Assembly: GCA_043805435.1 (NCBI GenBank)
Contig: JAZDHY010000049.1
Span: 24,998 to 88,997, forward strand
DNA: 64,000 bases
Direction of reading: 5' to 3'
DNA from: JAEXOD01 sp043805435
GTDB taxonomy: Bacteria; Bacteroidota; Ignavibacteria; Ignavibacteriales; Melioribacteraceae
Of this stretch, positions 17,068 to 25,565 are shown in pieces (positions within the stretch are counted from its first letter, which is position 1; the number at the start of each line of letters is the position of its first letter). The notes beneath the pieces were generated by a model. That model saw nothing but the letters and a program-made list of their open reading frames with translations. It did no database searches and was not told the DNA's origin. Position numbers and translations under genes: made by a program.

Positions 17068-18249
17068 CTAAACTTTTTCAAGTGCTTGATCTAAATCGGC
17101 AATTATATCAACAATGTCTTCAATGCCTACAGATAAACGAACAAGGTCGTCAGTAATGCCGGCATTAAGTTTATCTTCTTTGCTTACAGCAGCATGAGTC
17201 ATTGATGCAGGATGCTGAATTAATGTTTCAACTCCGCCCAAAGATACGGCCAGTATGGCTAAATGAACGTTATCCATTAACTTACGTCCTGCTTCCAGTC
17301 CGCCTTTTACGCCAAAACTAATCATAGAACCAAAGCCTGTCATCTGCGATTTTGCTAATTCAAATTGTGGGTGCGATTCTAATCCGGGATATTTTACCCA
17401 TGCTATTTTGGGATGATTTTCAAGATAAGCTGCAACTTTAAAGGCGTTTTCTTGATTACGTTCTACACGCAGCGATAAGGTTTTTAAGCCCCTTATTACC
17501 AAATATGCTTGATGCGGATCCATGTTGCAGCCCATATAAACCATTGAGTGACGAATTTTATCATAAATGCTTTTTTCTTTAGCAACCACAATTCCGCCTA
17601 CAACATCGGCATGTCCGTTAATAAACTTTGTAACTGAATGAAGAACTACATCGGCTCCAAGGTCAAGGGGTTTTTGTAAATAAGGAGTAGCAAAAGTATT
17701 ATCTACCACTAAAATTAAATTATTTTTTTTAGCTATCTCGGCACATCCTTTTATATCGGTAATTTCCATTGTAGGATTAGATGGAGTTTCGATATAAAGT
17801 ACTTTACTATTTTTCTTTATTGCTGCCGAAATATTTTCTAAATTTGAGGTACTGATAAAAGTAGCTTCAACACCAAATCTTGAAAAATCTTTTTCCAATA
17901 CACCTCTTGCCGGTCCATACACCGAAGCCGTACTTATTATATGACTGCCGGCTCCTAATAGCGCCATGTAAACACTTGTTATTGCCGCCATTCCTGAACT
18001 TGTTGCTATTCCGTCATAACCATTTTCTAATTCTGCTATATTAATTTCAAGAGTACGGATTGTTGGATTTGCTATTCGAGTGTAAATATAACCATCGCTG
18101 GCACCCGAAAAACATTCTGCACCATGCTGCGCATTTTTAAATTTGAATGTAGAGGTTTGATAAATGGGAACAGTTGCACTTCCAAATTGATCTTCAAAAT
18201 CTCCGCCGTGAATTAGTTTAGTGTTAAATTTCATGTCTTTAGTATTCAT
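17068..18249 (-). CDS. Cys/Met metabolism PLP-dependent enzyme (gamma-lyase/synthase family)
   Basis: This 393-residue type I PLP enzyme has the Schiff-base lysine in HSVTKFINGHADVVGG and the N-terminal signature YIYTRIANPT of the trans-sulfuration family. The family includes methionine gamma-lyase, cystathionine gamma-synthase or lyase, and O-acetylhomoserine sulfhydrylase. Methionine gamma-lyases normally have Cys after the active-site Tyr-Gly; here it is YGP, so I do not assign that activity. No other methionine genes flank it. A strong terminator follows. The start could be the first ATG or the one five codons on (MKFNTK). Confidence 0.88.
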   Translation of the reverse strand: MNTKDMKFNTKLIHGGDFEDQFGSATVPIYQTSTFKFKNAQHGAECFSGASDGYIYTRIANPTIRTLEINIAELENGYDGIATSSGMAAITSVYMALLGAGSHIISTASVYGPARGVLEKDFSRFGVEATFISTSNLENISAAIKKNSKVLYIETPSNPTMEITDIKGCAEIAKKNNLILVVDNTFATPYLQKPLDLGADVVLHSVTKFINGHADVVGGIVVAKEKSIYDKIRHSMVYMGCNMDPHQAYLVIRGLKTLSLRVERNQENAFKVAAYLENHPKIAWVKYPGLESHPQFELAKSQMTGFGSMISFGVKGGLEAGRKLMDNVHLAILAVSLGGVETLIQHPASMTHAAVSKEDKLNAGITDDLVRLSVGIEDIVDIIADLDQALEKV

Positions 18250-18301
18250 GTTAATTCCTTATTTGGTATTAAATATTTATAAAAAAAAGTATATATTATT
18301 A

Positions 18302-18730
18302 TTAAAGATGTTCAACAAGTTCAAAAATATTTCCTTTGAACATCTTATTGTCTATCAAACTTACTACTACACATTTTTGAGTTGCAATAAAAGCAACATG
18401 ATTATCTATATTTATCTCTGCTTTTAATGTAAATATTCCGTGTGAATGGTCTTTTAAAATCATCCTGCCAATCGGTTTATCAAAAAGCTTAATTTGTTTT
18501 TTATATTTCACATCACTTGAAACAACAAACAAGTAATGATTAGCTTCAAGCAATTTTTCCATCGGATGAATTTGAGCGAAAAATTTATTGCGTAAATCTT
18601 CAAGCCAGCGGATATAAACAATATTATTTACATGACCGGCAATATCAATATCGTAAGTGTTTACCGTTAGGTTAATTTCGGAAAACAGAAATTTTATTGT
18701 GTCAAATCCGGTAATTTTATTATTTTCCAT
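18302..18730 (-). CDS. Hotdog-fold acyl-CoA/ACP thioesterase (YbgC/FadM-like)
   Basis: This 142-residue protein begins with the 4-hydroxybenzoyl-CoA thioesterase motif YDIDIAGHVNNIVYIRWLED, containing the catalytic-position acidic residue and the His-Val-Asn-Asn helix start. It has hotdog-fold length. It would hydrolyse an acyl-CoA or acyl-ACP; chain length cannot be told. The gene overlaps the 3' end of the upstream methyltransferase by 11 bp, so the pair is co-translated. Confidence 0.85.
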   Translation of the reverse strand: MENNKITGFDTIKFLFSEINLTVNTYDIDIAGHVNNIVYIRWLEDLRNKFFAQIHPMEKLLEANHYLFVVSSDVKYKKQIKLFDKPIGRMILKDHSHGIFTLKAEINIDNHVAFIATQKCVVVSLIDNKMFKGNIFELVEHL

Positions 18731-19331
18731 TTCTTTTTCCTTTCACAATAAATACTTTATTTAATTTTGTATCAATTTCGTTTATCTCGGAATATTTGTT
18801 GGCAAGAATGTTTTTTAATTCATCGGAAGACATTTTGCCTCTCGGGTGCAGTTTGTTGTACCTTGTTTTATGAAGTTTATCCATTAAATCAAATCCCTCG
18901 GAATTAAAATCAGCAATTAAAAGTTTTCCATTTGGTGAATGAACACGGAAAATTTCACTTAAACATAAGAGGGGATTTTTGAGCTCGTGAATAGTATTAA
19001 TACACACAATATGATTGATTAAATTGTCTGGAAAAGGAATTCTTTCCATATCTAATTTTAGATATTTTACTTTATTTGAATATTCTTCGGTAATTCTTTT
19101 ATCACTTTCTGATTTGTTTTCAAAGTTATAATCGCCTGTAATAACATCATAACCCAGTCTTGCTAACGTTGAAGCTGCTCTTCCGGTGCCGGTTGCAATA
19201 TCAAAAATAATATTATCGGCAGGAAAATTAGCAGCCGTAATTGAGGTTAAATATTCATCTGTTAAATCGAAACCCCATTCGTTAAGAAGAAGGTCGCTCT
19301 TAGATTTTGGAATAAACTTATAATCTGCCAT
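18720..19331 (-). CDS. Class I SAM-dependent methyltransferase
   Basis: This 203-residue protein has a SAM-binding motif I of the form DIATGTGRAAS, motif II at TGDYN, and HIVCINTIHELKNP as the post-motif strand. This is the usual layout of the methyltransferase 11/25 families. No substrate-defining region is recognisable. It is the first gene of a two-gene unit with the thioesterase. A role in quinone or lipid modification would be a guess and I do not make it. Confidence 0.85.
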   Translation of the reverse strand: MADYKFIPKSKSDLLLNEWGFDLTDEYLTSITAANFPADNIIFDIATGTGRAASTLARLGYDVITGDYNFENKSESDKRITEEYSNKVKYLKLDMERIPFPDNLINHIVCINTIHELKNPLLCLSEIFRVHSPNGKLLIADFNSEGFDLMDKLHKTRYNKLHPRGKMSSDELKNILANKYSEINEIDTKLNKVFIVKGKRNGK

Positions 19332-19476
19332 TAATGCCTCAATCTGTAGATTAATAATCCCGTAGCAAAATTGGCTGTAATATAACTACTACCACGCAGT
19401 AACCACTTATTTATCATTTTTTACCATAAAGCGTTTTTTTGTTAAATGTTTTGTTATAAAAAGTGTTTTTGTTGTG

Positions 19477-20223
19477 CTATTCAATAATTTTTCCGGTTCC
19501 TAATTCAATGTAATTATCCTTAAAAACAACTTGGAACATTTTACGAGCAGTATTGCCGGTACAATGAGTAGGGGCTGTCATTAATATTTTCATTTGGAGG
19601 ATTTTTTGAATTACATTGCTTATCTCTTTTTCATTTGAACGGTGAAGATGAAAACCACCCAAAACAAGGTATATTAAATCGTTTGGAAATATACTTTTTG
19701 CTTTTTCCAGAATTGTAACTATACCCGGATGAGCGCAGCCGGTAATAATTATCATTCCTTTGTTTGAACGGATGGCAAGAGATTGTTCCAAAATATTGTT
19801 ACCCATTTGGCCAAGCGAATATACATTTGTTAAAATTTCCAAAAAATCTAACACGGGGAATGGCATTGCCCCTGATTTTTTTATAATGTCAGTTAATTCA
19901 TGTTGAAATGATTGAGGATAAAATATTTTTACATTGGGGTTTATTTCTAAAAAGTCTTTTAATCCTCCGGTATGATCATGATGGAAGTGGGATAAGAAAA
20001 TAATATTAATACTTTTTGGATCAATATTAAGTTTTTCCATGTTTTCCAAAAGTGTTTTACCATTATCACCGGTATCAAAAAGTATTTTCAAATTGTCTAA
20101 TTCTATTAAACAAGAAAAACCCCAATCCGTTTGTAAATCTCCGCACATTGGGTTGTTGTCATATATTACTTTAATAATAGGTTTAAACAGTTCGTTTTTA
20201 GCTGTTTTTTTTATGTTCGGCAC
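19477..20223 (-). CDS. Metallo-beta-lactamase fold hydrolase (COG1237 type)
   Basis: This 248-residue protein carries LFDTGDNG, the metal-binding HFHHDHTGG, GCAHPGI and GGFHLH. The last two are characteristic of the COG1237 branch, often labelled after a methanopterin-pathway enzyme although most bacterial members are uncharacterised. It is probably a dinuclear metal hydrolase. It starts 11 bp after the deformylase stop, so it is in one unit with def. Confidence 0.85.
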   Translation of the reverse strand: MPNIKKTAKNELFKPIIKVIYDNNPMCGDLQTDWGFSCLIELDNLKILFDTGDNGKTLLENMEKLNIDPKSINIIFLSHFHHDHTGGLKDFLEINPNVKIFYPQSFQHELTDIIKKSGAMPFPVLDFLEILTNVYSLGQMGNNILEQSLAIRSNKGMIIITGCAHPGIVTILEKAKSIFPNDLIYLVLGGFHLHRSNEKEISNVIQKILQMKILMTAPTHCTGNTARKMFQVVFKDNYIELGTGKIIE

Positions 20224-20234
20224 AATAAAATCTC

Positions 20235-20732
20235 CTATAAAAAATTATGTTTTCGGGGGAATGTATTATGAACATTTCGTAATAACTTTTCCGTTATTGA
20301 TGCACGGTCTATAATTAATATTCCATCCAGATGATCAATTTCGTGCTGAATTACTCGTGCTTCCAGTCCGGTAAATTCCATTTCTTTTTCTTTTTCGTTT
20401 TTATCCATAAATCTAACAAAACAAGTCGTTTTTCTATCTATGTTGAGTCTTGTATTTGGTAAACTTAAACACCCTTCTTCCATTTTTTCTTCACCAAAAC
20501 CGGAAAGAATTTCGGGATTTATCATTGATAATAACCTATTACCGGTATCCACTATCACTACTCTTTTTAATACTCCAACCTGAGGAGCTGCCAAACCTAT
20601 AGCATTATTATCATACATTATCTTATACATGTTCTTAAACAAATGTCGTGTTACATGATCAATTTCATCTATAGGCAGCGAAATTTTTCTGAGAACGGAA
20701 TCAGGATAGATTTTTAATTCGTATTTTTTCAA
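20235..20732 (-). CDS. def: Peptide deformylase
   Basis: This 165-residue protein has all three deformylase motifs in order: IGLAAPQVG, EGCLSLP with the metal-binding Cys, and QHEIDHLDG with the two metal-binding His and the catalytic Glu. It removes the formyl group from the starting Met of nascent proteins. The usual partner fmt is not next to it. The 288 bp upstream hold no convincing gene. Confidence 0.96.
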   Translation of the reverse strand: MKKYELKIYPDSVLRKISLPIDEIDHVTRHLFKNMYKIMYDNNAIGLAAPQVGVLKRVVIVDTGNRLLSMINPEILSGFGEEKMEEGCLSLPNTRLNIDRKTTCFVRFMDKNEKEKEMEFTGLEARVIQHEIDHLDGILIIDRASITEKLLRNVHNTFPRKHNFL

Positions 20733-20784
20733 ATTAATATTCTCTGACCAATTTTAACATTAGATTTTTCTTCAACTAATAATT

Positions 20785-20943
20785 TCAAATAATTTGGAAA
20801 ACATAAAAGCATTGATGAACCGAGGTTAAAATTATGCTATACCTGCTTTTTTGTAATGTGATACCGAGTCTTGAAGTTGTTAAACTTTTTCTACATCCAC
20901 TTTTACCACAAATTAAAATCGTTTTATTCCTTAAAGGGTTCAT
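20785..20943 (-). other. Possible very small ORF or gene remnant
   Basis: A 52-codon frame starts at an ATG at 20943 and ends in TGA. It opens with KTILICGKSGCRKS, a beta strand followed by a Cys-x4-Cys turn that looks like the start of a thioredoxin-like ferredoxin or a P-loop. It then degenerates. The ATG has only a weak upstream purine run. It is the only coding-like signal in the gap 20733-21020, and it may be the stub of a decayed gene or chance. Confidence 0.2.
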
Positions 20944-21020
20944 TTTTTTTTCTCAATTTAAGTTGAATTACCAGGAACACAAAATATAAGTTATGGTATT
21001 CAATTATTCAAAAATTGTAT

Positions 21021-21566
21021 TTACGGTAATAAAACAGCCGCTGTTATTACGGTTGTCCACAAACCCTTTTTGTCACCTTCGGCAGTTTGGGTAACATTAA
21101 ATGTTTTAACAATTTTGCCGGACATTTTAAATACTTGTTCTCGTTCGTTCCAGTCTGTTTCGGAATCAAATTCTACTCCAAGGGTTGTAGCAAGCATTTG
21201 AGCGGCTAAATCTTCGGCATAATCACCTGCAATTTTTTCTTTTATTCCAAAAGGATGATATTCGGAAAGATAACCGTATTGTTTTCCATCTGCCGGAATT
21301 GCTACTCCAATAGAAGATGCAATTAATCTATTTGGTTCGTTTGTTGCATTTCGTGCCATTACAGCAAACGTAATTTGACCGGCACCAATTTCTTTCAAAC
21401 CCTGTTGTTTTGAAATAAGTTTGCAGCCGGGAGGATAAATACTACTAACTGTTACAAGATTACAAATTTCTATACCTGCGTTTCTTAAAGCAGCTTCAAA
21501 AGAACTGAGATATTCTTTATGTCGACCTACTCCTTTTGTAAAAAATATTTTTGTTGGGATATACAA
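21021..21566 (-). CDS. pdaD: Pyruvoyl-dependent arginine decarboxylase
   Basis: This 181-residue proenzyme has the self-cleavage motif TVSSIYPPGC. Cleavage between Ser41 and Ser42 would give a 41-residue beta chain and an alpha chain with an N-terminal pyruvoyl group. The size and the downstream EYHPFG and AEDLAAQML stretches fit the archaeal/Chlorobi-type enzyme that makes agmatine from arginine. It is the last gene of the long ORP-like operon, 15 bp after a NifX-like gene. The operon position is unusual. The agmatinase needed to go on to putrescine is at 14415-15302. Confidence 0.92.
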   Translation of the reverse strand: MYIPTKIFFTKGVGRHKEYLSSFEAALRNAGIEICNLVTVSSIYPPGCKLISKQQGLKEIGAGQITFAVMARNATNEPNRLIASSIGVAIPADGKQYGYLSEYHPFGIKEKIAGDYAEDLAAQMLATTLGVEFDSETDWNEREQVFKMSGKIVKTFNVTQTAEGDKKGLWTTVITAAVLLP

Positions 21567-21581
21567 TTCTTGTTTCCTTTT

Positions 21582-21902
21582 TTATCTTTTTAAATAATTG
21601 TTAATTGCATCTTTAACTTTTATTGTACCTTTATAACCATCAATAATTTTAATTTTTCCTTTATTTAACGCTTCTTCAGCTTTATCGCCAACGTGTCCGG
21701 TAAGTAAAACTTCTGCGCCGCTATTAACTATTAGTTCGGCAGCTTTAGGACCGGCACCGCTCTGCATTTGTTCGCCCAGATTTGATACTGCTTCAAATTT
21801 CATAGTTTCAGAATCTACTATTAAAAAATATTGACAACGTCCGAACTGTTCGCTTACAAGGGCATCCATTGAGCCACCTGTTGATGTTATTGCAATTTTC
21901 AT
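21582..21902 (-). CDS. NifX/ORP-like small protein (dinitrogenase Fe-Mo cofactor family), copy C
   Basis: This 106-residue protein has the ribonuclease-H-like NifX/NafY/ORP fold signatures: MKIAITSTGG start, SEQFGRCQYF, GPKAAELIVNSGAEVLLTG, and a C-terminal amphipathic helix. Such stand-alone domains include the orange protein of Desulfovibrio, which binds a Mo-Cu cluster; they are not evidence for nitrogen fixation. It overlaps the ferredoxin-ATPase gene upstream by 4 bp, so the two products are probably made in fixed proportion. Confidence 0.88.
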   Translation of the reverse strand: MKIAITSTGGSMDALVSEQFGRCQYFLIVDSETMKFEAVSNLGEQMQSGAGPKAAELIVNSGAEVLLTGHVGDKAEEALNKGKIKIIDGYKGTIKVKDAINNYLKR

Positions 21903-22804
21903 ATTACACCTTTTGTTAAATTGACTGATACTTTTATTTGTAATTCCAATTGATCTAAAATTGAATTAATACATTTTCTTATATTTTCATTAATCTCAAC
22001 AATATTTTTGTTGTTTATAAGAGCTTTCATAAATTCTTTATCGAATGGAATTGTTCCAATAATGGGAATTTTTTCGCCTTCTGCATAGCTGAATATCTGA
22101 TTTGTTATTGTTTCGTTCAAATCGAATTTGTTAATTACAATTCCGGCTTTGATATTAAACGTGTTTAGAAGCAATACTAATCTTTTCAAATCATGAATTC
22201 CTGAAACGGTTGGTTCTGTAACAATAACAACATAATCTACTCCTGCAATACTTGCGTTTACAGGACATCCAATTCCCGGAGGTCCGTCAACTATAACCCA
22301 TTCTATATCGGACGGAATATATTTTAGTGCTTTCTTTTTTAATTCGCTTACAAGTTTACCGGAATTGCCTTCACCGGGTAAAAGTTTTGCGTAATAAAAT
22401 TTAGAATCATCCTTAAGTCTGCATTCAAAGTACGAGCCGGATTCGGTTGTGTTAAATTTGATAGCGTTGTAAGGACAAATGCGAAAACAAAAACCACATC
22501 CTTCGCAGCTTAATTGATCAACTGTATAATCAGAAATTGCGTCAAATTTACATACTGATTGGCACAAACCGCACTCTTCGCATTTCTCAATATCAATTAT
22601 TGCTTTTTTACCACCCCAAAAAATGCTACTGTTAATTATTTGTGGTTTAAGTATTATATGAAGATTTGCAGCGTCAACATCGCAATCGATAATTACTTTT
22701 TTGCGTATTAAACTTGCAAATGCAGCAGATAAAGTTGTTTTGCCGGTACCGCCTTTACCACTAAGTATTACTATCTGTTTGTACAATTTATCCGGCATTT
22801 GCAT
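21899..22804 (-). CDS. MinD/Mrp-type ATPase with inserted 2x[4Fe-4S] ferredoxin domain, copy B
   Basis: This 301-residue protein has a deviant Walker A GKGGTGKT (16-23) and two Cys-x2-Cys-x2-Cys clusters, CEECGLCQSVC and CEGCGFCFRIC. It continues with VDGPPGIG and INKFD of the P-loop fold. This ATPase/ferredoxin architecture is typical of strict anaerobes and is present in pairs in the ORP operons of Desulfovibrio. It probably couples ATP hydrolysis to Fe-S or metal-cluster handling. It overlaps its paralogue by 17 bp and the NifX-like gene downstream by 4 bp. Confidence 0.9.
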   Translation of the reverse strand: MQMPDKLYKQIVILSGKGGTGKTTLSAAFASLIRKKVIIDCDVDAANLHIILKPQIINSSIFWGGKKAIIDIEKCEECGLCQSVCKFDAISDYTVDQLSCEGCGFCFRICPYNAIKFNTTESGSYFECRLKDDSKFYYAKLLPGEGNSGKLVSELKKKALKYIPSDIEWVIVDGPPGIGCPVNASIAGVDYVVIVTEPTVSGIHDLKRLVLLLNTFNIKAGIVINKFDLNETITNQIFSYAEGEKIPIIGTIPFDKEFMKALINNKNIVEINENIRKCINSILDQLELQIKVSVNLTKGVI

Positions 22805-23639
22805 TTCTCGCTTTTTTTATAATGTTTTTATAAAGAGCAATAAAATTTTCTCTCAACGATGGGTAATTAATTAATGGTAGCTTTCCTTCCGAATATGATT
22901 CCGCATATCTCCTGTCAAACGGAATTTTGAGAAGTATTTCAATGCTGTTACAATTTAGATAATTTTCCATCTCCAAAAAGGAGGAATCATATTTATTGAT
23001 AACAACACCAAAAGAAACACCAACGGCTATTAATACTTCAATTGCAAGCTTCAAATCGTTTAAACCAAACGGAGTTGATTCTGTAACAAGAATGCAAAAA
23101 TCGGAATCTTTTATTGTTTCCACCATTGAACAAGAAGTTCCGGGTGGAGAGTCGAGAATGTTTATCCTCTCTGCAATAATTTTTTTCTTCACTTCTTTAA
23201 TTAACGGTGCGGCAGCAACTTCACCAATATTTAGTAGTCCGTCAACAAAAAGAATGTTATCATTTGTAATCCCAAATCTTACAACGCCAATTTCTTTCAC
23301 AATACCAGTAATAATTTTTGATGGACAAAAATATTGGCAAGCACCACAGCCGTGACACATCTCATCAAAAAGGACTATTTCGAATTTAAGATTAATCAAT
23401 GCGTTAAATTCACAAACTTCAACGCACTTGCTGCAAAAAGTACATTTCTCTTGATCTATCATTGGAAGAAATTTATCTACACTCTCTTCAGAAATAAATT
23501 TCGGTTTTAAAAGCAAATGTCCGTTCGGTTCTTCAACATCACAATCAACATATACACTATCGGGAATAACTGAGGCAAGACTTGCTGCAATGGTTGTCTT
23601 TCCGGTTCCGCCTTTGCCTGAAGCAACTGAAATAACCAT
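22788..23639 (-). CDS. MinD/Mrp-type ATPase with inserted 2x[4Fe-4S] ferredoxin domain, copy A
   Basis: This 283-residue paralogue of the next gene starts directly at the Walker A segment (GKGGTGKT, 8-15). It has two ferredoxin clusters, CTFCSKCVEVC and CHGCGACQYFC, then DSPPGTSC and INKYD. Both copies therefore keep nucleotide and cluster ligands and are likely to work together as a heterodimer, as proposed for the ORP system. It lies 3 bp after a NifX-like gene. Confidence 0.9.
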   Translation of the reverse strand: MVISVASGKGGTGKTTIAASLASVIPDSVYVDCDVEEPNGHLLLKPKFISEESVDKFLPMIDQEKCTFCSKCVEVCEFNALINLKFEIVLFDEMCHGCGACQYFCPSKIITGIVKEIGVVRFGITNDNILFVDGLLNIGEVAAAPLIKEVKKKIIAERINILDSPPGTSCSMVETIKDSDFCILVTESTPFGLNDLKLAIEVLIAVGVSFGVVINKYDSSFLEMENYLNCNSIEILLKIPFDRRYAESYSEGKLPLINYPSLRENFIALYKNIIKKARNANAG

Positions 23640-23642
23640 AAA

Positions 23643-24020
23643 TTATTCCGAACACTCGTGAGCGTGATTACTGCATTCTTGGTAACCGCTTATATCTCCT
23701 TGCAAAAATAATGATAATACATTACTAACCAACAAACCGGGTGCAGTAATTACTTCAATATTATAAGATTCAAAAAGTTGAATTGCTTTTGGACCCATAC
23801 CGCCGGCAATTATTACATTTGCGTGAAGTTGATTTACAAAGTGGGGTAATTGGCAGGTTCCGCCGGAGGTTCCATCTAGTGGATTACCTGAAAAACTTTC
23901 TTTTATTATTTCCTTTTGATCGTTTATTTCGTAAATCTTAAAACCAACACATCTGCCAAAATGTTCGGCAACTTTTATTGTTTCAATATTTGTTTCTTCT
24001 ACGGCTATTGCTAAAATCAT
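23643..24020 (-). CDS. NifX/ORP-like small protein, copy B with Cys/His tail
   Basis: This 125-residue member of the NifX/ORP domain family has AEHFGRCVGF near residue 20 and AGGMGPKAIQLFESYNIEVI in the second half. Unlike the other two copies it ends in a short metal-ligand-rich tail (CSNHAHECSE), which could hold a metal ion or cluster. That tail is directly visible; its role is inferred. It lies 41 bp after copy A and 3 bp before the first ferredoxin-ATPase gene. Confidence 0.85.
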   Translation of the reverse strand: MILAIAVEETNIETIKVAEHFGRCVGFKIYEINDQKEIIKESFSGNPLDGTSGGTCQLPHFVNQLHANVIIAGGMGPKAIQLFESYNIEVITAPGLLVSNVLSLFLQGDISGYQECSNHAHECSE

Positions 24021-24061
24021 CTTAATTATTCTCCAATTTGTTTTTTTTTAGTGTATTATTA

Positions 24062-24397
24062 TTATTTATGTATGCTTAAATCAACACTATTTTCAATTAT
24101 TTTAATTAATTCACCAATTATTCCTGTTAAATTAGATTGTACTTTTATTTTGGCAAGAGATAAAAATCTTATTGCGTTATCTCCTATGTGGCCTGTTACA
24201 ACAAGGTCAACGTTATGAGATATTATAAATTGGGCAGCTTGTATTCCGGCTGCCCCAATAACATTTTTATTTGGATTTGAATATACATCAACCTGCCTGG
24301 TTTCAGAATCGAACAAAATAAAATAATTTGTTCTTCCAAATACTTCACTTAACCTGGAATCGATTGTATTATTTATTGCAGTAAATGCAATTTTCAT
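24062..24397 (-). CDS. NifX/ORP-like small protein, copy A
   Basis: This 111-residue protein opens with MKIAFTAINN, has SEVFGRTNYF, and has AAGIQAAQFIISHNVDLVVTGHIGDNA, which closely parallels copy C at 21582 (NSGAEVLLTGHVGDKA). It lacks the Cys after FGR that copies B and C have. It is the first of three homologous genes in one operon, so the products may form mixed complexes or carry different clusters. Confidence 0.86.
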   Translation of the reverse strand: MKIAFTAINNTIDSRLSEVFGRTNYFILFDSETRQVDVYSNPNKNVIGAAGIQAAQFIISHNVDLVVTGHIGDNAIRFLSLAKIKVQSNLTGIIGELIKIIENSVDLSIHK

Positions 24398-24400
24398 CTT

Positions 24401-24613
24401 TTATTTATTCTCGGTTGAGTTATTGTTATTTCTACCACCACCAAAACCTTGTCCTTTTCCGCCGCCACGAGGTCTCCCGCCGCATCCGCGTCCAAGTTTA
24501 GTATCATTGCTGTCAGAAGTGTTTTTTTCGGTTTTGCTATTTCCGCAATTACCTCTTTTTCTTCCGGTTAAAGCACCCTGTCCATTAGGACCTGTACCGT
24601 CTTTATTTGGCAT
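24401..24613 (-). CDS. DUF5320-like Gly-rich small protein
   Basis: This 70-residue protein starts MPNKDGTGPNGQGALTGRKRG, the conserved opening of the DUF5320 family (MPxGDGTGPxGxGPxTGR). A Gly/Arg/Asn-rich low-complexity tail follows. Its start overlaps the stop of the radical SAM gene (TAATG), and it lies 3 bp before a NifX-like gene. DUF5320 proteins are regular neighbours of NifX/ORP-like genes in anaerobes, but no function is known. The glycine-rich sequence is probably disordered. Confidence 0.8.
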   Translation of the reverse strand: MPNKDGTGPNGQGALTGRKRGNCGNSKTEKNTSDSNDTKLGRGCGGRPRGGGKGQGFGGGRNNNNSTENK

Positions 24614-25554
24614 TATATTACCTCTTTATTATTATTTTTGAAATATGAATTACCGTTAAAATTTGTTTCGATAATTCTATTGCTTGATTTCAATTTTTCT
24701 ATTACATCCCAACTAATATCTGCTTTATCAAGAAATGCTTGAACAGCATCTTTTCGCATTGGATGTACTGCTATTATGCTTAAAAGTTCATCTTCGGGAT
24801 TATTGCAAAATACAAAATTATCCCCCTCGTTATAATCAATTAATTCAAAATTACTATTAATTGTTTCATATATTTGCCTGGCTGTTTGTAAATTATCAGT
24901 TTCTGTTTTTTTCAGTTTAACAGCAGGCGGTCTAATTGGTACTAACATATATACTTTATTAGGATTTAATTCTTTTATAAATAACGAAGTTTTATATAAC
25001 GATTCTATACTGCTATTATAATCTTCAACAAGCATTGTTTCTGTAACAAGCGTACCTTTATAATTAGCGGCAAAATCCTTAATTCCGGTAAGTATAAGAT
25101 CTAAATTAATATTTTTATGCGGGCGATTAGTTTTATGCCATATGTCTTTATATACAGAATCGATTTTTACAGAAACCCAATCAGCCAATTTTAAATCATC
25201 TTGAACGTCTTTATCGGTTATTAATGTTGCGTTTGTAATTACTGCAACTTTAATCCCAAAATCTTTTAGTCTTGTTATTGTTTTACCTAAATTGATATCA
25301 AGTGTCGGTTCTCCGTCGGGTACAAATGATATATAGTCGACTTTTTCTTTGCTTTTTGTTAACTGATTAATCTTTGATTCAACTTGTGAATAAATATCAT
25401 CGGTTTTATAAAATTCTTTTCTATCAATTGTTAAATTAGTGGTTAGACCAACTTGACAATAGATACAAGAATAACTGCAACTTTTTGATGGAATATTGTT
25501 AATTCCAAGACTTCTGCCAAGTCTTCTTGAAGGAACAGGGCCGTAAACAATCAT
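24613..25554 (-). CDS. Radical SAM protein B (COG0731-like)
   Basis: This 313-residue protein begins YGPVPSRRLGRSLG and carries the SAM-cluster motif Cys-x3-Cys-x2-Cys as CSYSCIYC (about 27-34). DGEPTLD and VSVKIDS fall in the SAM-binding barrel. The C-terminus contains a winged-helix-like stretch (HPMRKDAVQAFLDKA). It is a paralogue of the radical SAM protein at 29108 in the same operon. The substrate is unknown; a maturase for the metal-cluster proteins in the operon is a plausible inference. Confidence 0.9.
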   Translation of the reverse strand: MIVYGPVPSRRLGRSLGINNIPSKSCSYSCIYCQVGLTTNLTIDRKEFYKTDDIYSQVESKINQLTKSKEKVDYISFVPDGEPTLDINLGKTITRLKDFGIKVAVITNATLITDKDVQDDLKLADWVSVKIDSVYKDIWHKTNRPHKNINLDLILTGIKDFAANYKGTLVTETMLVEDYNSSIESLYKTSLFIKELNPNKVYMLVPIRPPAVKLKKTETDNLQTARQIYETINSNFELIDYNEGDNFVFCNNPEDELLSIIAVHPMRKDAVQAFLDKADISWDVIEKLKSSNRIIETNFNGNSYFKNNNKEVI

Positions 25555-25565
25555 CTTTTTACCCT

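Noticed and set aside
21582..24397. NifX-like genes as evidence for nitrogen fixation
   Set aside because: No nifHDK, nifE, nifN or nifB is in the window, and stand-alone domains of this family with MinD-type ATPases are typical of ORP-like clusters in non-fixers.
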